Assembly: GCA_003854995.1 (NCBI GenBank)
Contig: RQOI01000035.1
Location: 1 to 25,152 of the forward strand
Source: Candidatus Zhuqueibacterota bacterium
GTDB lineage: Bacteria; Zhuqueibacterota; Zhuqueibacteria; Residuimicrobiales; Krinioviventaceae
DNA: 25,152 bases
Direction of reading: 5' to 3'
The translations under genes were made by a program, and so were the position numbers. The first letter of the stretch is position 1; each line of letters opens with the position of its first letter. Below, piece after piece: positions 1 through 8,374 of the stretch. The notes beneath the pieces were generated by a model that had not been told where the DNA came from, did no database searches, and saw nothing but the letters and a program-made list of their open reading frames with translations.

Positions 1-2
1 GT

Positions 3-1043
3 GATGATATCTATTATATTGCGCGCGATTTGCCGAGCGGCGCCACATTCGACAAGGACGCCACTCGACAGTTTGTCTGGACGCCGGCGATATCGCAGGC
101 CGGCGAGCATCATGTCACGTTTGTCGTCATGGATGAATTTGGTGCAGCGGACAGTTCGCTGGTGAATATTGTCGTCGACATCCGCAATCAGCCGCCCAGG
201 ATCATCGGCTATGCGCCGGAGGATACGGTCAAGATAGTGCCCTTTGGCTCACAACTGACCTTTCAGGTTGAGGCCGAAGATCCGAACGGCGATGTCGCAC
301 TTTATGAATGGACAGTCAATAGCGCCTATGCGGGCGACACGCAGGTTCTGCCGCTGGTGTTCACGCGCGAGGCGTTTCCCGACTCGTTCGCCGCTGTCAG
401 GGTCAAGGTTTACGATGGCTATGGCGGCCAGCGGTTCATGACGTGGCGAATCCATCTGCAAAGCAGCACGGGGATTGAGCTGTCTGACTTAAGCGCGGCC
501 GTGGAAAATAACAGCGTGCGCATCGAGTGGCAGACCGCGAAAGAAGATGGCACGGTCGGATATTACCTTCTCAAGAGCCGCCGAAAGGATGGACCGTTCG
601 CCGACCTCAATGAGGAGATCATCAAGTCGCGAGCAGATGGTCATTACCGCTATATTGATCGCGATGTTCAAGCCGGGGAACGATACTTTTATAAACTGAA
701 AGAAGTGCATTCGTCCGGCCTGACGGCCGAATATGGGCTGGTGGAAGCGCACATAGCCTTGCCGATCAGGCTGGCCCTGGCACAAAACTATCCGAATCCC
801 TTCAATCCGCGCACCACGATCAGGTTTGAATTGCCGGCGGAACATCATCTCACCATTGCCATTTTCAACACGACTGGACAGCTGGTGCGAATGCTGGTCG
901 AGGGCGAGTATCCCGCCGGCATACACCAGGTCGTTTGGGAAGCCGATAATGAACAGGGGATAAAGGCGCCGTCCGGCATTTACTACTATCGAATGACTAC
1001 GGACGGTTTTAGTGAGACGAAAAAGCTGCTGTTGCTGAAATGA
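3..1043 (+). CDS. Secreted surface protein, C-terminal part, with type A T9SS sorting domain (5' end outside window)
   Basis: The frame is open to the left edge, so this is only the last 347 or so residues of a larger protein. The first Met-like codon (TTG at 30) has no ribosome binding site and is not a real start. Visible order: an Ig/cadherin-like module ending near base 180; a PKD/Ig-like module beginning with NQPPRI and containing EDPNGD; an FN3 module (about 480-750, with IEWQTAKEDGTVGYYLLK); and a C-terminal beta domain that starts at QNYPNPFNPRTTIRFELP and ends in a GIYYYRM strand and KLLLLK. That last domain is the T9SS type A / FlgD-Ig-like sorting domain, which in the FCB group directs cargo across the outer membrane. 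The protein is probably surface-attached or extracellular; ligand unknown. A strong terminator follows the stop, so it is likely a separate unit from the downstream operon. Confidence 0.9.
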   Translation, partial: DDIYYIARDLPSGATFDKDATRQFVWTPAISQAGEHHVTFVVMDEFGAADSSLVNIVVDIRNQPPRIIGYAPEDTVKIVPFGSQLTFQVEAEDPNGDVALYEWTVNSAYAGDTQVLPLVFTREAFPDSFAAVRVKVYDGYGGQRFMTWRIHLQSSTGIELSDLSAAVENNSVRIEWQTAKEDGTVGYYLLKSRRKDGPFADLNEEIIKSRADGHYRYIDRDVQAGERYFYKLKEVHSSGLTAEYGLVEAHIALPIRLALAQNYPNPFNPRTTIRFELPAEHHLTIAIFNTTGQLVRMLVEGEYPAGIHQVVWEADNEQGIKAPSGIYYYRMTTDGFSETKKLLLLK

Positions 1044-1053
1044 GTGATGCGAT

Positions 1054-1089
1054 CCTCCCAGAGACTGATCGTCTTTGGGAGGAATTTTT
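1054..1089 (+). terminator. Intrinsic terminator after the first surface-protein gene
   Basis: A 12-bp stem pairs CCTCCCAGAGAC (1054-1065) with GTCTTTGGGAGG (1071-1082), with one G-T pair and a TGATC loop. A short T run, AATTTTTG, follows. It begins 10 bases after the stop codon at 1041-1043. Confidence 0.88.
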
Positions 1090-1420
1090 GTAAAAACTTT
1101 GTTTTTGCATCGTCTTTTGTGCATCTATCAGATCCCTCCACACTCTTCTCAGGCAGCGTTGAAAAAGCTCGAGCGCACAGCGGTTCGAAAGAAGGATTGT
1201 GAAAAAAGTCGGCCGTAAAATCATCATTTGCACGATGATGTCATCCTTTTTTTTGCTGTGCCTGAAATGTAATTGGCGATAAAAATCTGTTTCATGCCAA
1301 GACAGGACAATGATGTGGCGACTGTTCATGCCCAATGCTGTTGCAGCGAATTCTTTTCGCATATTGTGGAATTTTTGGTACCATAAGTCAGAGTCCAGGC
1401 GATCGCAGCCAATATTTTCG

Positions 1421-1448
1421 TTGTTATTTTCGGAAAAGTTGTTAAAAT
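1421..1448 (+). promoter_or_regulatory. Candidate sigma70-like promoter for the 1712-16185 operon
   Basis: TTGTTA (1421-1426) and TAAAAT (1443-1448) are separated by 16 bases. It is the best -35/-10 pair I saw upstream of the operon, though in AT-rich DNA such pairs arise by chance. If used, transcription would start near 1455 and leave a leader of roughly 255 bases before ATG 1712. Confidence 0.35.
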
Positions 1449-1479
1449 TTATCAGGTTATAGTTGGAATTTCCCGGAAA
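1427..1479. promoter_or_regulatory. Candidate operator: two 11-bp palindromes around the putative promoter
   Basis: TTTTCGGAAAA (1427-1437) and TTTCCCGGAAA (1469-1479) are both perfect odd palindromes with similar half-sites. Their centres lie 42 bp apart, about four helical turns. The first fills the spacer between the putative -35 and -10 boxes and the second lies just past the expected start point. This arrangement fits a repressor that binds two sites cooperatively, but the regulator is unknown. Confidence 0.3.
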
Positions 1480-1711
1480 ATCAGATCCTGCACCGCTATT
1501 TGTTCTCATTCACAACATGATTTTTGTAAGCAAGGGAATACAAAGAGCGCAGGTCAAGCACGGATACCAACGATAAAGTACGTTTATGTAACACGCGTAT
1601 GGATGCGGTGCGTAATTCCAGAGTCAAACAGCCACAATCTCTGGTAAGATTTTTGCTGTTTTTCTCCTGTCTTGAGGCGCTCAAGTCATTTAACTTTTTA
1701 TGAGGTGAAAA

Positions 1712-4201
1712 ATGAGTTCCCGCAGGATTTTTACCGTGATTCTCTGCTCGCTGGTCACAATCGCTTTTTCCGCAGACCGCGATTCTTCCTCTCCATCGCT
1801 AAGCCTTAGGCAAGCGATTTCAGGCGCCGATGATCAATGCTACGAAGCGACTTTCAAGGAGAATAAAGATACATTGGTATATATACTCTACGATCGCATT
1901 GGGATAAATTCGGCAGATACAGTGAGTCGCTGCATTGTTCTCAAGGATGTACCGTTTGGTGGCTACTATAAGTTCAATGTCGTGGCCAAGTATTCTAAAC
2001 CCGGTGTCTTGTGGCAAGAAAACCAACAGTATCGGCTCGGCATTAATGGCACAACAAATCTCGAAATCATTTCAGACAAGAGTGATAGTATAGGTACGGA
2101 CATAGATGTGACCAGCAAAATTGACTATCCCAATGAAGAGTACGTGTACATCCGTATCGATCACGAGTATCAATATTTGCACAAAAACGACAATATCATC
2201 AGATTCCATTATGCAGGTCCCCCGGATGAAAATGGCGGAAGGATCAACCACCTCGATTTTTATTCGATCGAGCTCGTTCCGCCGCCGCATATCGAGCCGG
2301 AACCGGAATTTACCGCCAATTACTCCAACACTTTGAAATGGGTCGCCATTCGCGATGGCGCCAGGACTCAGGATGTTTTCTATTTCGATACTCAGAATAA
2401 TATTGTTAAAAGTCTGGTGGCGAATTCGTTTCGAGAATCCAGAGCGCTTTTTGATACGGCCTATGTCGATGATTTGCAAGATGGCCATAAATATGGTTAC
2501 TTTGTCAAAGCATCTCTCCCAAATGGGCAGAATGTGTATTCGGATACGACTTTTTCGATCCAAGACGCTTCGTCACCTGGCCGGGTGGACAATCTCTTCA
2601 TAAGTTCATACTGGAACAAATATGTCGAGATAACTTGGCATGGCGTCAGCGATGCGGTATCTGGAGTGGCATTCTATCAAATCATCCGATCGGAAGGTAA
2701 CAGCGCGCAGACCAATATCGATACGGTCGACACTGTGGCGGTAGATGCGTACAGCATGGCAGGTCCGCCCATTGTCTATTTTTATACAGATACACTCGAT
2801 TCTCACGCCGGGCAGGTTTACACCTATCGGATTGATGCCATTGACGCGGTGGGCAACAGGAGCTCTGGCAGAGAGTCAGATATCGTCATTGAGGTGCCCA
2901 CGCCTGTACTTCATCCTCATCCCGACTTTGAGAAGAAACCGTACTACAAGGGTGCAGACATAACGCTCGCGACCCCTATTTCTGAATTACCCTTGCCGGA
3001 GTCTCATTCTCTCTGCTTTCAGGCTGTGCGGGACAGCGTCAGTTTTTTCGATGGAGCATTTGGTGAGGGATATTATTTCTTCGACAGCGGATGGCTTGCC
3101 ATTCAGGACACCTCCGATACGGTTCAGTATACCTTTCGTCTCAATGAAAAAGCGAAAAATTTGAATTTTGTCAATGGGCATAAATATTATTTTCGCTTGC
3201 AATTAAAAGATATTCAAGGTAATTTTAGTGCATGGAGTGACACGTTAGAGATTGTTCCGGACTGTTTTGCTCCGACTGATGTCTCGTTCTTGAGTGTATC
3301 AGCAATCACGAGTGATGATAATACAGAAGGTTGGATGGAAGTGAGATGGGGAGGCGCAAGTGATCAACCGAGCGGAATTAAAAATTATGTGCTCTATCGA
3401 GAGGTTGCAGGCACGCTCGATAGCATGACAGTCACGGAAACTAGCTATCGGGATTCATTTCATAGCATTGCTCACAATGATTCTGTCGTTTATTATGTGT
3501 TATCTGTGGATCACGTCGGCAATAGGCGTACGTCGACTAATGATAGAGTCACAGGCTGGTGCCAGGCGCCGCCGGTGATCACCTATCTCTCATGCGAAGA
3601 TATTGACGATAAGGGTGAGAAATTTACGACGAGACCTATCGAAAAGGTCGTCGTGGAGGTGAAACATTTCAATTTTAAAAAAGATATTGCCGAATTAATC
3701 TTGAGAGTGAACGACCAGGAAATTTCTGTCACTGAAGATAGTATAAGAAATGAGATCGAATATTTGGTTGGTCTCCCGAAAGAAGGCAAGTATTATGTCA
3801 GTGCGCGCGTTTTGTTTCGCAACAAGGCGCGGAGCCTATGGTCGGAGCCTGATTCAGTAACGAGAGTGACAAAGTTGGCTGACATGAATGCGCCCATCCG
3901 AAGAAAGGACAGGGAACTGGCAATCAGCAATTATCCTAATCCTTTTAATCCAACGACGTCTATTTCATTTCAACTGCATGAAGATGCGCATGTGCTGGTG
4001 CAAGTCTTCAACGTGCAAGGACGTCTGATTGCGACGTTGACCGATCGACGCGAAGGACACGGCAACCACAGCGTTCTCTGGGCAGGTGTCGATCACGCGG
4101 GTCAAGCGGTGGCAAGTGGGCTTTACTATTATCGAGTGACAATAAAGCCTGAAAATGAGCCGGAAATGACTAAAGTTCAGAGTATGCTCTTGGTGAAATG
4201 A
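1712..4201 (+). CDS. Secreted FN3-rich surface protein with T9SS type A sorting domain (829 aa)
   Basis: ATG 1712 has a good ribosome binding site (GAGGTG, 4 bases upstream) and gives an N-terminal signal peptide (residues 1-20, ending AFSA). Residues about 40-190 look like a beta-sandwich that could be a carbohydrate-binding jelly roll (LGINGT, then IDVTSKI, then an aromatic-rich stretch ending DFYSIELVP). Then come five FN3-like modules: about 195-285, 287-396, 400-516, 518-612 and 617-720. Two of them carry the VSD.VSG and DAVGNRSS pattern common in bacterial FN3 repeats. Residues 735-829 are the sorting domain, starting ISNYPNPFNPTTSISFQL and ending SMLLVK. It is the first gene of the operon and probably cargo of the PorV-like and motor proteins encoded downstream. 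The sugar-binding idea is inference; secretion and surface location are fairly safe. Confidence 0.9.
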   Translation: MSSRRIFTVILCSLVTIAFSADRDSSSPSLSLRQAISGADDQCYEATFKENKDTLVYILYDRIGINSADTVSRCIVLKDVPFGGYYKFNVVAKYSKPGVLWQENQQYRLGINGTTNLEIISDKSDSIGTDIDVTSKIDYPNEEYVYIRIDHEYQYLHKNDNIIRFHYAGPPDENGGRINHLDFYSIELVPPPHIEPEPEFTANYSNTLKWVAIRDGARTQDVFYFDTQNNIVKSLVANSFRESRALFDTAYVDDLQDGHKYGYFVKASLPNGQNVYSDTTFSIQDASSPGRVDNLFISSYWNKYVEITWHGVSDAVSGVAFYQIIRSEGNSAQTNIDTVDTVAVDAYSMAGPPIVYFYTDTLDSHAGQVYTYRIDAIDAVGNRSSGRESDIVIEVPTPVLHPHPDFEKKPYYKGADITLATPISELPLPESHSLCFQAVRDSVSFFDGAFGEGYYFFDSGWLAIQDTSDTVQYTFRLNEKAKNLNFVNGHKYYFRLQLKDIQGNFSAWSDTLEIVPDCFAPTDVSFLSVSAITSDDNTEGWMEVRWGGASDQPSGIKNYVLYREVAGTLDSMTVTETSYRDSFHSIAHNDSVVYYVLSVDHVGNRRTSTNDRVTGWCQAPPVITYLSCEDIDDKGEKFTTRPIEKVVVEVKHFNFKKDIAELILRVNDQEISVTEDSIRNEIEYLVGLPKEGKYYVSARVLFRNKARSLWSEPDSVTRVTKLADMNAPIRRKDRELAISNYPNPFNPTTSISFQLHEDAHVLVQVFNVQGRLIATLTDRREGHGNHSVLWAGVDHAGQAVASGLYYYRVTIKPENEPEMTKVQSMLLVK

Positions 4202-4246
4202 ACGAGTTGATAGGATAATACCCAGTAAAATAAAGACAAGTACACT

Positions 4247-7200
4247 ATGAAAAGATTTGGCTTTCAGCATTGCAGAATGCTGGTTTTGGTTGGGCTTCTA
4301 GTTTTCAGTGGAAAGTACTTATGGGGTCAGAGCACGTCTTCCACAGCCAATATGGACTTGCGACAATTTGTTCAGCAAAGCATTTTAAACGCGATATCCA
4401 TTCCCATCGATCCGGATGTGCCTCCGATCACATTGCTCGTGAAACCGGTCTTTTCCACAGGAGATACGGTCACCCTCTTTTGGGATGGATTGCCAAATCC
4501 GCTTGAATTACCCTGGAAGGATGTGCCGCTATCGGACTGCTTGATAGAGTTACAGGCGGCGCTGGATACAAATTTTACCGAGATCGAGCGTGTGGCGCCA
4601 TCGCCGACCGCCACTGAAGTGAGCGCTTTTCATGTCGTGCCGCCAAGCTGGATCGGACAGAAAATCTATTATCGGGCAATTTTGTATGTGCCAAAAGGAT
4701 CTTCAGGCGTAAGCGGCGATCCGGCCAAAGCAGTAATCGTGAGCACGATTCCAGATATTACAGCACCGACGTTAGAGTTTTGGCAGTGGACAGACAGAAG
4801 GGGGAATCCAGCCGAAGCAAAAAATGGCTGGTTTCGAACCGACTCGCTGCAATTTAGCTATAGCGGTTTGGCGGACCCGGCTGGTATCTATACAGCCACA
4901 TTTAAATATGACGGAACGACGCTCGTTCGCACATTCATTGATGTGCCAGATGGAAATCCCGGCCCGTTCGACGTTGCTGGCAACGTTGATGTATCAAAGT
5001 TGACTGATGGCATCTACACTGTCAACTTTTCAGCGCGTGACGCAGGTTATCTGCACACTAGTCACGGGCTAGGAGTGGACCTCGCGCCATTCTGGCAGAT
5101 CGATGGCGTAGAGGCAGATGGTCTTGTAATTGACACCTTGAAAATTGACAGACAACCCCCTCAGATTGACATGAATAGCGTCCGCTCTCTCTATGCTTCC
5201 CCGGATACTGTCGACTATGGCACGATAGAAATGACGGTTTTAATTACAGATAGGCTGTCCGGTGTCGATGAAGAATCTATCAAGGTCTCTTTTTCGCCCG
5301 CTGTGAATTATGAATTTCGTACAGAAAAGAGTCAGGATACTTGTTCCGTCATAATAACTGTGAGCGATCTGGGCGAAAAAGACACTGTATCGACAGTGAC
5401 GGTCGATGCCAGCGATATCGCCGGCAATCCGGCGGCCACAGCGACAAAGGCGATAGAATTTCTCTGCAAGGCGCCCCAGTTGACGTCGTTTCGGCTGGCT
5501 GATCTGGACGCAGCGACACAAGAGTGTCTGGCGCCACATCCGGATTTCAGCAATAGTACCACTGTACTCATCGACGATTGTGAACACGATCCTCACCCGC
5601 GCGATCCTGTCTCGCTGCAAATCTGCGGTGACAGCGCATGCGTCGTGGTGCCATGGCCGGACAATGGTGGTTTAAAATTCGATGTGCGTCGCGTCACTGG
5701 CGCTATCACGTCCGGCAAAGAGATCATCCTCAGCCTGAAAGCCATCGATGCGCTGGGCAATATGTCGAAAAACGGGTTGGCCGATACAATTAAATATGAC
5801 ATCGAAATTGAGGATATCAGGGTGACGGTTCGTGACACGTCGGCGTGGGAGGGCGATGCGCCAGGCCGCTATGGCGCCTATGCGCTTTGGACGAATGATC
5901 GGGACGTGCTCGTCGACATGACAACTCTGAACAGCGACATTTATAAAATCTCTCAATCCGAGCCGGCAGTAGATTGCCGCGACGGAGCGCCGCTGTCTTT
6001 TCTGGTTCACTTGCCGGATGGCGATTCCTTATACTCATTCGCCTATCAGGCTGGTGATTCTGCCGGCAATCGGTCCAATAGAGCTTTCGGCAGTATAACG
6101 CTGGATACATCTATTTTTGTATTGGATGAATCGCACATCAGGCTTTACGATCCGATCAGCCAGTCGGAAGAGTTCGCTACAGGCGTCACTGTTCAGATTT
6201 CTTTCCAAAAGGAGAAACTGCCGGCGGATCACAATATCTCCAGAATGGTTGTCGACAGTTCACTGTATTACGTCGGTGTTGACAGCATTTTGACTCTACC
6301 GACGGGCGATGGCATTTTTGAAATATCTGTCATCGATCTTGCCGGCAATGAGTCCAGGACGATTACGAAATCCATACAGGTTGTGCCCAATTTCAGCTTT
6401 GCACTATCGGATACGTCGAAAAAGAGCCCGGCGCAGGCGGGCTGGACAAACGACAGTGTCGTCGCATGGGATACTGTGAGCACGAATTTCAAATCTGAGC
6501 AGCTGGCGGAAATCATTTTTTACATGGGTGATGAAAAGGACAGTATCGTTTGGCGCAAGGGTGAGCCGAAGCAAATTGCGTTGGGCGACTTTTACCACCT
6601 GGTCTCGGGCAACAGATATGGCGTGCAGGGGCGGGTGCGCTTGATCGACGGCTCGCAAACCCCGAAGGAATTCATGTCCTCTGATTCTATTCGCTATGAT
6701 GACAAAAACCCGATGATCGTTTCGCTTTCGCTGAGTGATCAGGATTCTGCTCAGCGAGCTGCGGAGACCGGTTATACGAACGGACTTGATGTGGCGCTGT
6801 TCATGGATGTGTCCGATGACCAAAGCGGCGTCGACTCTCTGATGATCGAAGGTGATGGCAGCGTTTTGACGGACCAAGGGATGCGCGCCTTGCCAACGGT
6901 CATTTCCTTTTCTGACAGATCACAGGTTACATTGACTCGGTTGGCTGATTTGTTCCAAGCCGATATTGCCTGCACTGTCCGCGACCGCGCCGGCAACTGG
7001 ATGGCTACGACAAGTAAAGAAGTGACTTCCATCATCTTTCTCGAACAAAAGATCACCATCGGGCCGGATGGACAAAATTATCAGGTCGCAGAGGATGAGC
7101 TGGAAGACTTTGAGTTTGATGTCTCATTAGACTGTGACTATAAAAAATATCTGTCATTTGCAGAAATAAAACTCAATGACCAGTCGCTCGATACGGTGGC

Positions 7201-8359
7201 AAGTAGTCTATTTGACTATGACGCGGATAGTCTGGTCTGCCACATACCGTACACCCTCACTGACGACGGAACTTATTCTATCAGCCTGATTGATCGGGCA
7301 GGCAACGAAAGTGGCGTCATCACAGCAAATGTCAAGATACTGCGTCCGCCGGCCATTTCGCTGTCTCTCTATGATTTCTCCGAATACAATTCAGACAATC
7401 CGCAGGATTCTGACAGCTTGTATACGGATGCCCTCAATGAGGAGAGAACGATAAAGGCCGTCGTCAAACGCGACGCGAATGGCGGCGAGTGGAGTCACGT
7501 GCGATTTGCATTTGCCGGGGAAGAGATGAAAGAAAACTGGCAGATCGTTCCGGCAGCCTCAAGTGCACTTTTTGATATCTCGATTGACACCATTGATGTG
7601 GAGTGCGATATCATCCTTTTTGCCCAGGCACGAAATGATGTATTTGAAAGTGAGATTGTTGCTGATACGATCAGACACGATATTATTGCTCCGGAACTGC
7701 GATCTCTAGCAGTGCAGCGGGTGAACAATAGCGATGAATGGCGCGTCATCTACGAAGCAGAGGATCTGGGTGAATGTCGCAGTGGTGTGGCCGGTATTGT
7801 CGTAAGAGATTCCGTTGCTGCTACAGGGATGCAAAAATGGTTCTACACACAACAGCTGGGCGATGATCCGGTCATCTCGCTTGAGCGTGATTCAGGTCAT
7901 CATCATCTTTTCGCCTATGTCGTTGATAAAGCAGATGTAAATCAGACACAACCATCATTTGAGACGACAAGTGAAGCGGATCTTTTTGCTGCATTGGGAA
8001 AAGTGGACCATCAAAGCAATATCAAATCAGATGACGCCTGGGCTCTGCAGAACATCGCCTACAACTTTCCCAACCCCTTCAATCCGGCGCAGCGATCGAC
8101 AACCATCAATTTGCCTTTGCAGGACGTTTCTGCTGTCGATATTCGCATTTTTGATCTATTTGGCAACCTGGTGTGGGAGAGTTTGCGGGTATCGCCAAAT
8201 CAGGCAGCCGACAACTTTTTTATTGAGTGGAATGGGAGAAATGGCCATGGCGACCTAGTCGCCAGCGGCACCTATCTGGCCATCATAAAACCTGACAACG
8301 ATGAGGCTCTCGAACCGATAAAAATCGGCGTCTTGAGAAAATCCACTCCAGAAAATTAA
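4247..8359 (+). CDS. Giant secreted Ig-repeat protein with T9SS-like C-terminal domain (1370 aa)
   Basis: The start at 4247 gives a signal peptide (MKRFGFQHC to about residue 27), although the upstream sequence has only a weak ribosome binding site. The body is a chain of about nine bacterial Ig-like modules. Its hallmark is a D-x-A/L-G-N turn seen near residues 390, 501, 604, 696, 912 and 1015, a spacing of about 100 residues with one degenerate module near 800. Such modules build long stalks in adhesins and surface fibres. An APHPDF segment near 428 resembles HPHPDF in the preceding 829-aa protein, so the two share module types. The end (about 1266-1370) starts YNFPNPFNPAQRSTTINLPL, a type A sorting-domain signature, but finishes with a charged tail (GVLRKSTPEN) rather than the KLLLLK-like end of the other two cargoes. 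It lies 45 bases after the previous gene. It is likely a surface fibre or adhesin; ligand unknown. Confidence 0.9.
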   Translation: MKRFGFQHCRMLVLVGLLVFSGKYLWGQSTSSTANMDLRQFVQQSILNAISIPIDPDVPPITLLVKPVFSTGDTVTLFWDGLPNPLELPWKDVPLSDCLIELQAALDTNFTEIERVAPSPTATEVSAFHVVPPSWIGQKIYYRAILYVPKGSSGVSGDPAKAVIVSTIPDITAPTLEFWQWTDRRGNPAEAKNGWFRTDSLQFSYSGLADPAGIYTATFKYDGTTLVRTFIDVPDGNPGPFDVAGNVDVSKLTDGIYTVNFSARDAGYLHTSHGLGVDLAPFWQIDGVEADGLVIDTLKIDRQPPQIDMNSVRSLYASPDTVDYGTIEMTVLITDRLSGVDEESIKVSFSPAVNYEFRTEKSQDTCSVIITVSDLGEKDTVSTVTVDASDIAGNPAATATKAIEFLCKAPQLTSFRLADLDAATQECLAPHPDFSNSTTVLIDDCEHDPHPRDPVSLQICGDSACVVVPWPDNGGLKFDVRRVTGAITSGKEIILSLKAIDALGNMSKNGLADTIKYDIEIEDIRVTVRDTSAWEGDAPGRYGAYALWTNDRDVLVDMTTLNSDIYKISQSEPAVDCRDGAPLSFLVHLPDGDSLYSFAYQAGDSAGNRSNRAFGSITLDTSIFVLDESHIRLYDPISQSEEFATGVTVQISFQKEKLPADHNISRMVVDSSLYYVGVDSILTLPTGDGIFEISVIDLAGNESRTITKSIQVVPNFSFALSDTSKKSPAQAGWTNDSVVAWDTVSTNFKSEQLAEIIFYMGDEKDSIVWRKGEPKQIALGDFYHLVSGNRYGVQGRVRLIDGSQTPKEFMSSDSIRYDDKNPMIVSLSLSDQDSAQRAAETGYTNGLDVALFMDVSDDQSGVDSLMIEGDGSVLTDQGMRALPTVISFSDRSQVTLTRLADLFQADIACTVRDRAGNWMATTSKEVTSIIFLEQKITIGPDGQNYQVAEDELEDFEFDVSLDCDYKKYLSFAEIKLNDQSLDTVASSLFDYDADSLVCHIPYTLTDDGTYSISLIDRAGNESGVITANVKILRPPAISLSLYDFSEYNSDNPQDSDSLYTDALNEERTIKAVVKRDANGGEWSHVRFAFAGEEMKENWQIVPAASSALFDISIDTIDVECDIILFAQARNDVFESEIVADTIRHDIIAPELRSLAVQRVNNSDEWRVIYEAEDLGECRSGVAGIVVRDSVAATGMQKWFYTQQLGDDPVISLERDSGHHHLFAYVVDKADVNQTQPSFETTSEADLFAALGKVDHQSNIKSDDAWALQNIAYNFPNPFNPAQRSTTINLPLQDVSAVDIRIFDLFGNLVWESLRVSPNQAADNFFIEWNGRNGHGDLVASGTYLAIIKPDNDEALEPIKIGVLRKSTPEN

Positions 8360-8374
8360 TTCTAGGAAATCGCG

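Larger units (their letters stand above)
1090..1711. other. Gene-poor intergenic region upstream of the eight-gene operon
   Basis: About 620 bases with no convincing gene on either strand. A 166-codon minus-strand frame (1009-1509) crosses it but runs into the terminator and the preceding gene, has no recognisable domain and looks like chance. The region is AT-rich. It holds a candidate promoter with two palindromes (1421-1479), a weak 6-bp hairpin at 1222-1240 shortly before a run of eight T, and the perfect inverted repeat CTTGAGGCGCTCAAG (1671-1685) just before the ribosome binding site GAGGTG (1702-1707) of the next gene. Confidence 0.6.

Noticed and set aside
1181..1190. GGTTCGAA, resembling a tRNA T-loop
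   Set aside because: No matching acceptor, D or anticodon stems around it; chance match.
1222..1240. Hairpin CATCAT...ATGATG followed by a T run, as a second terminator
   Set aside because: Only 6 A/T-rich pairs, and the T run starts 6 bases after the stem; the strong terminator at 1054-1089 already ends the upstream gene.
1009..1509. Minus-strand open frame of 166 codons in the intergenic region
   Set aside because: It overlaps the end of the first gene and its terminator, has no good ribosome binding site and an unlike-protein composition; no domain recognised.
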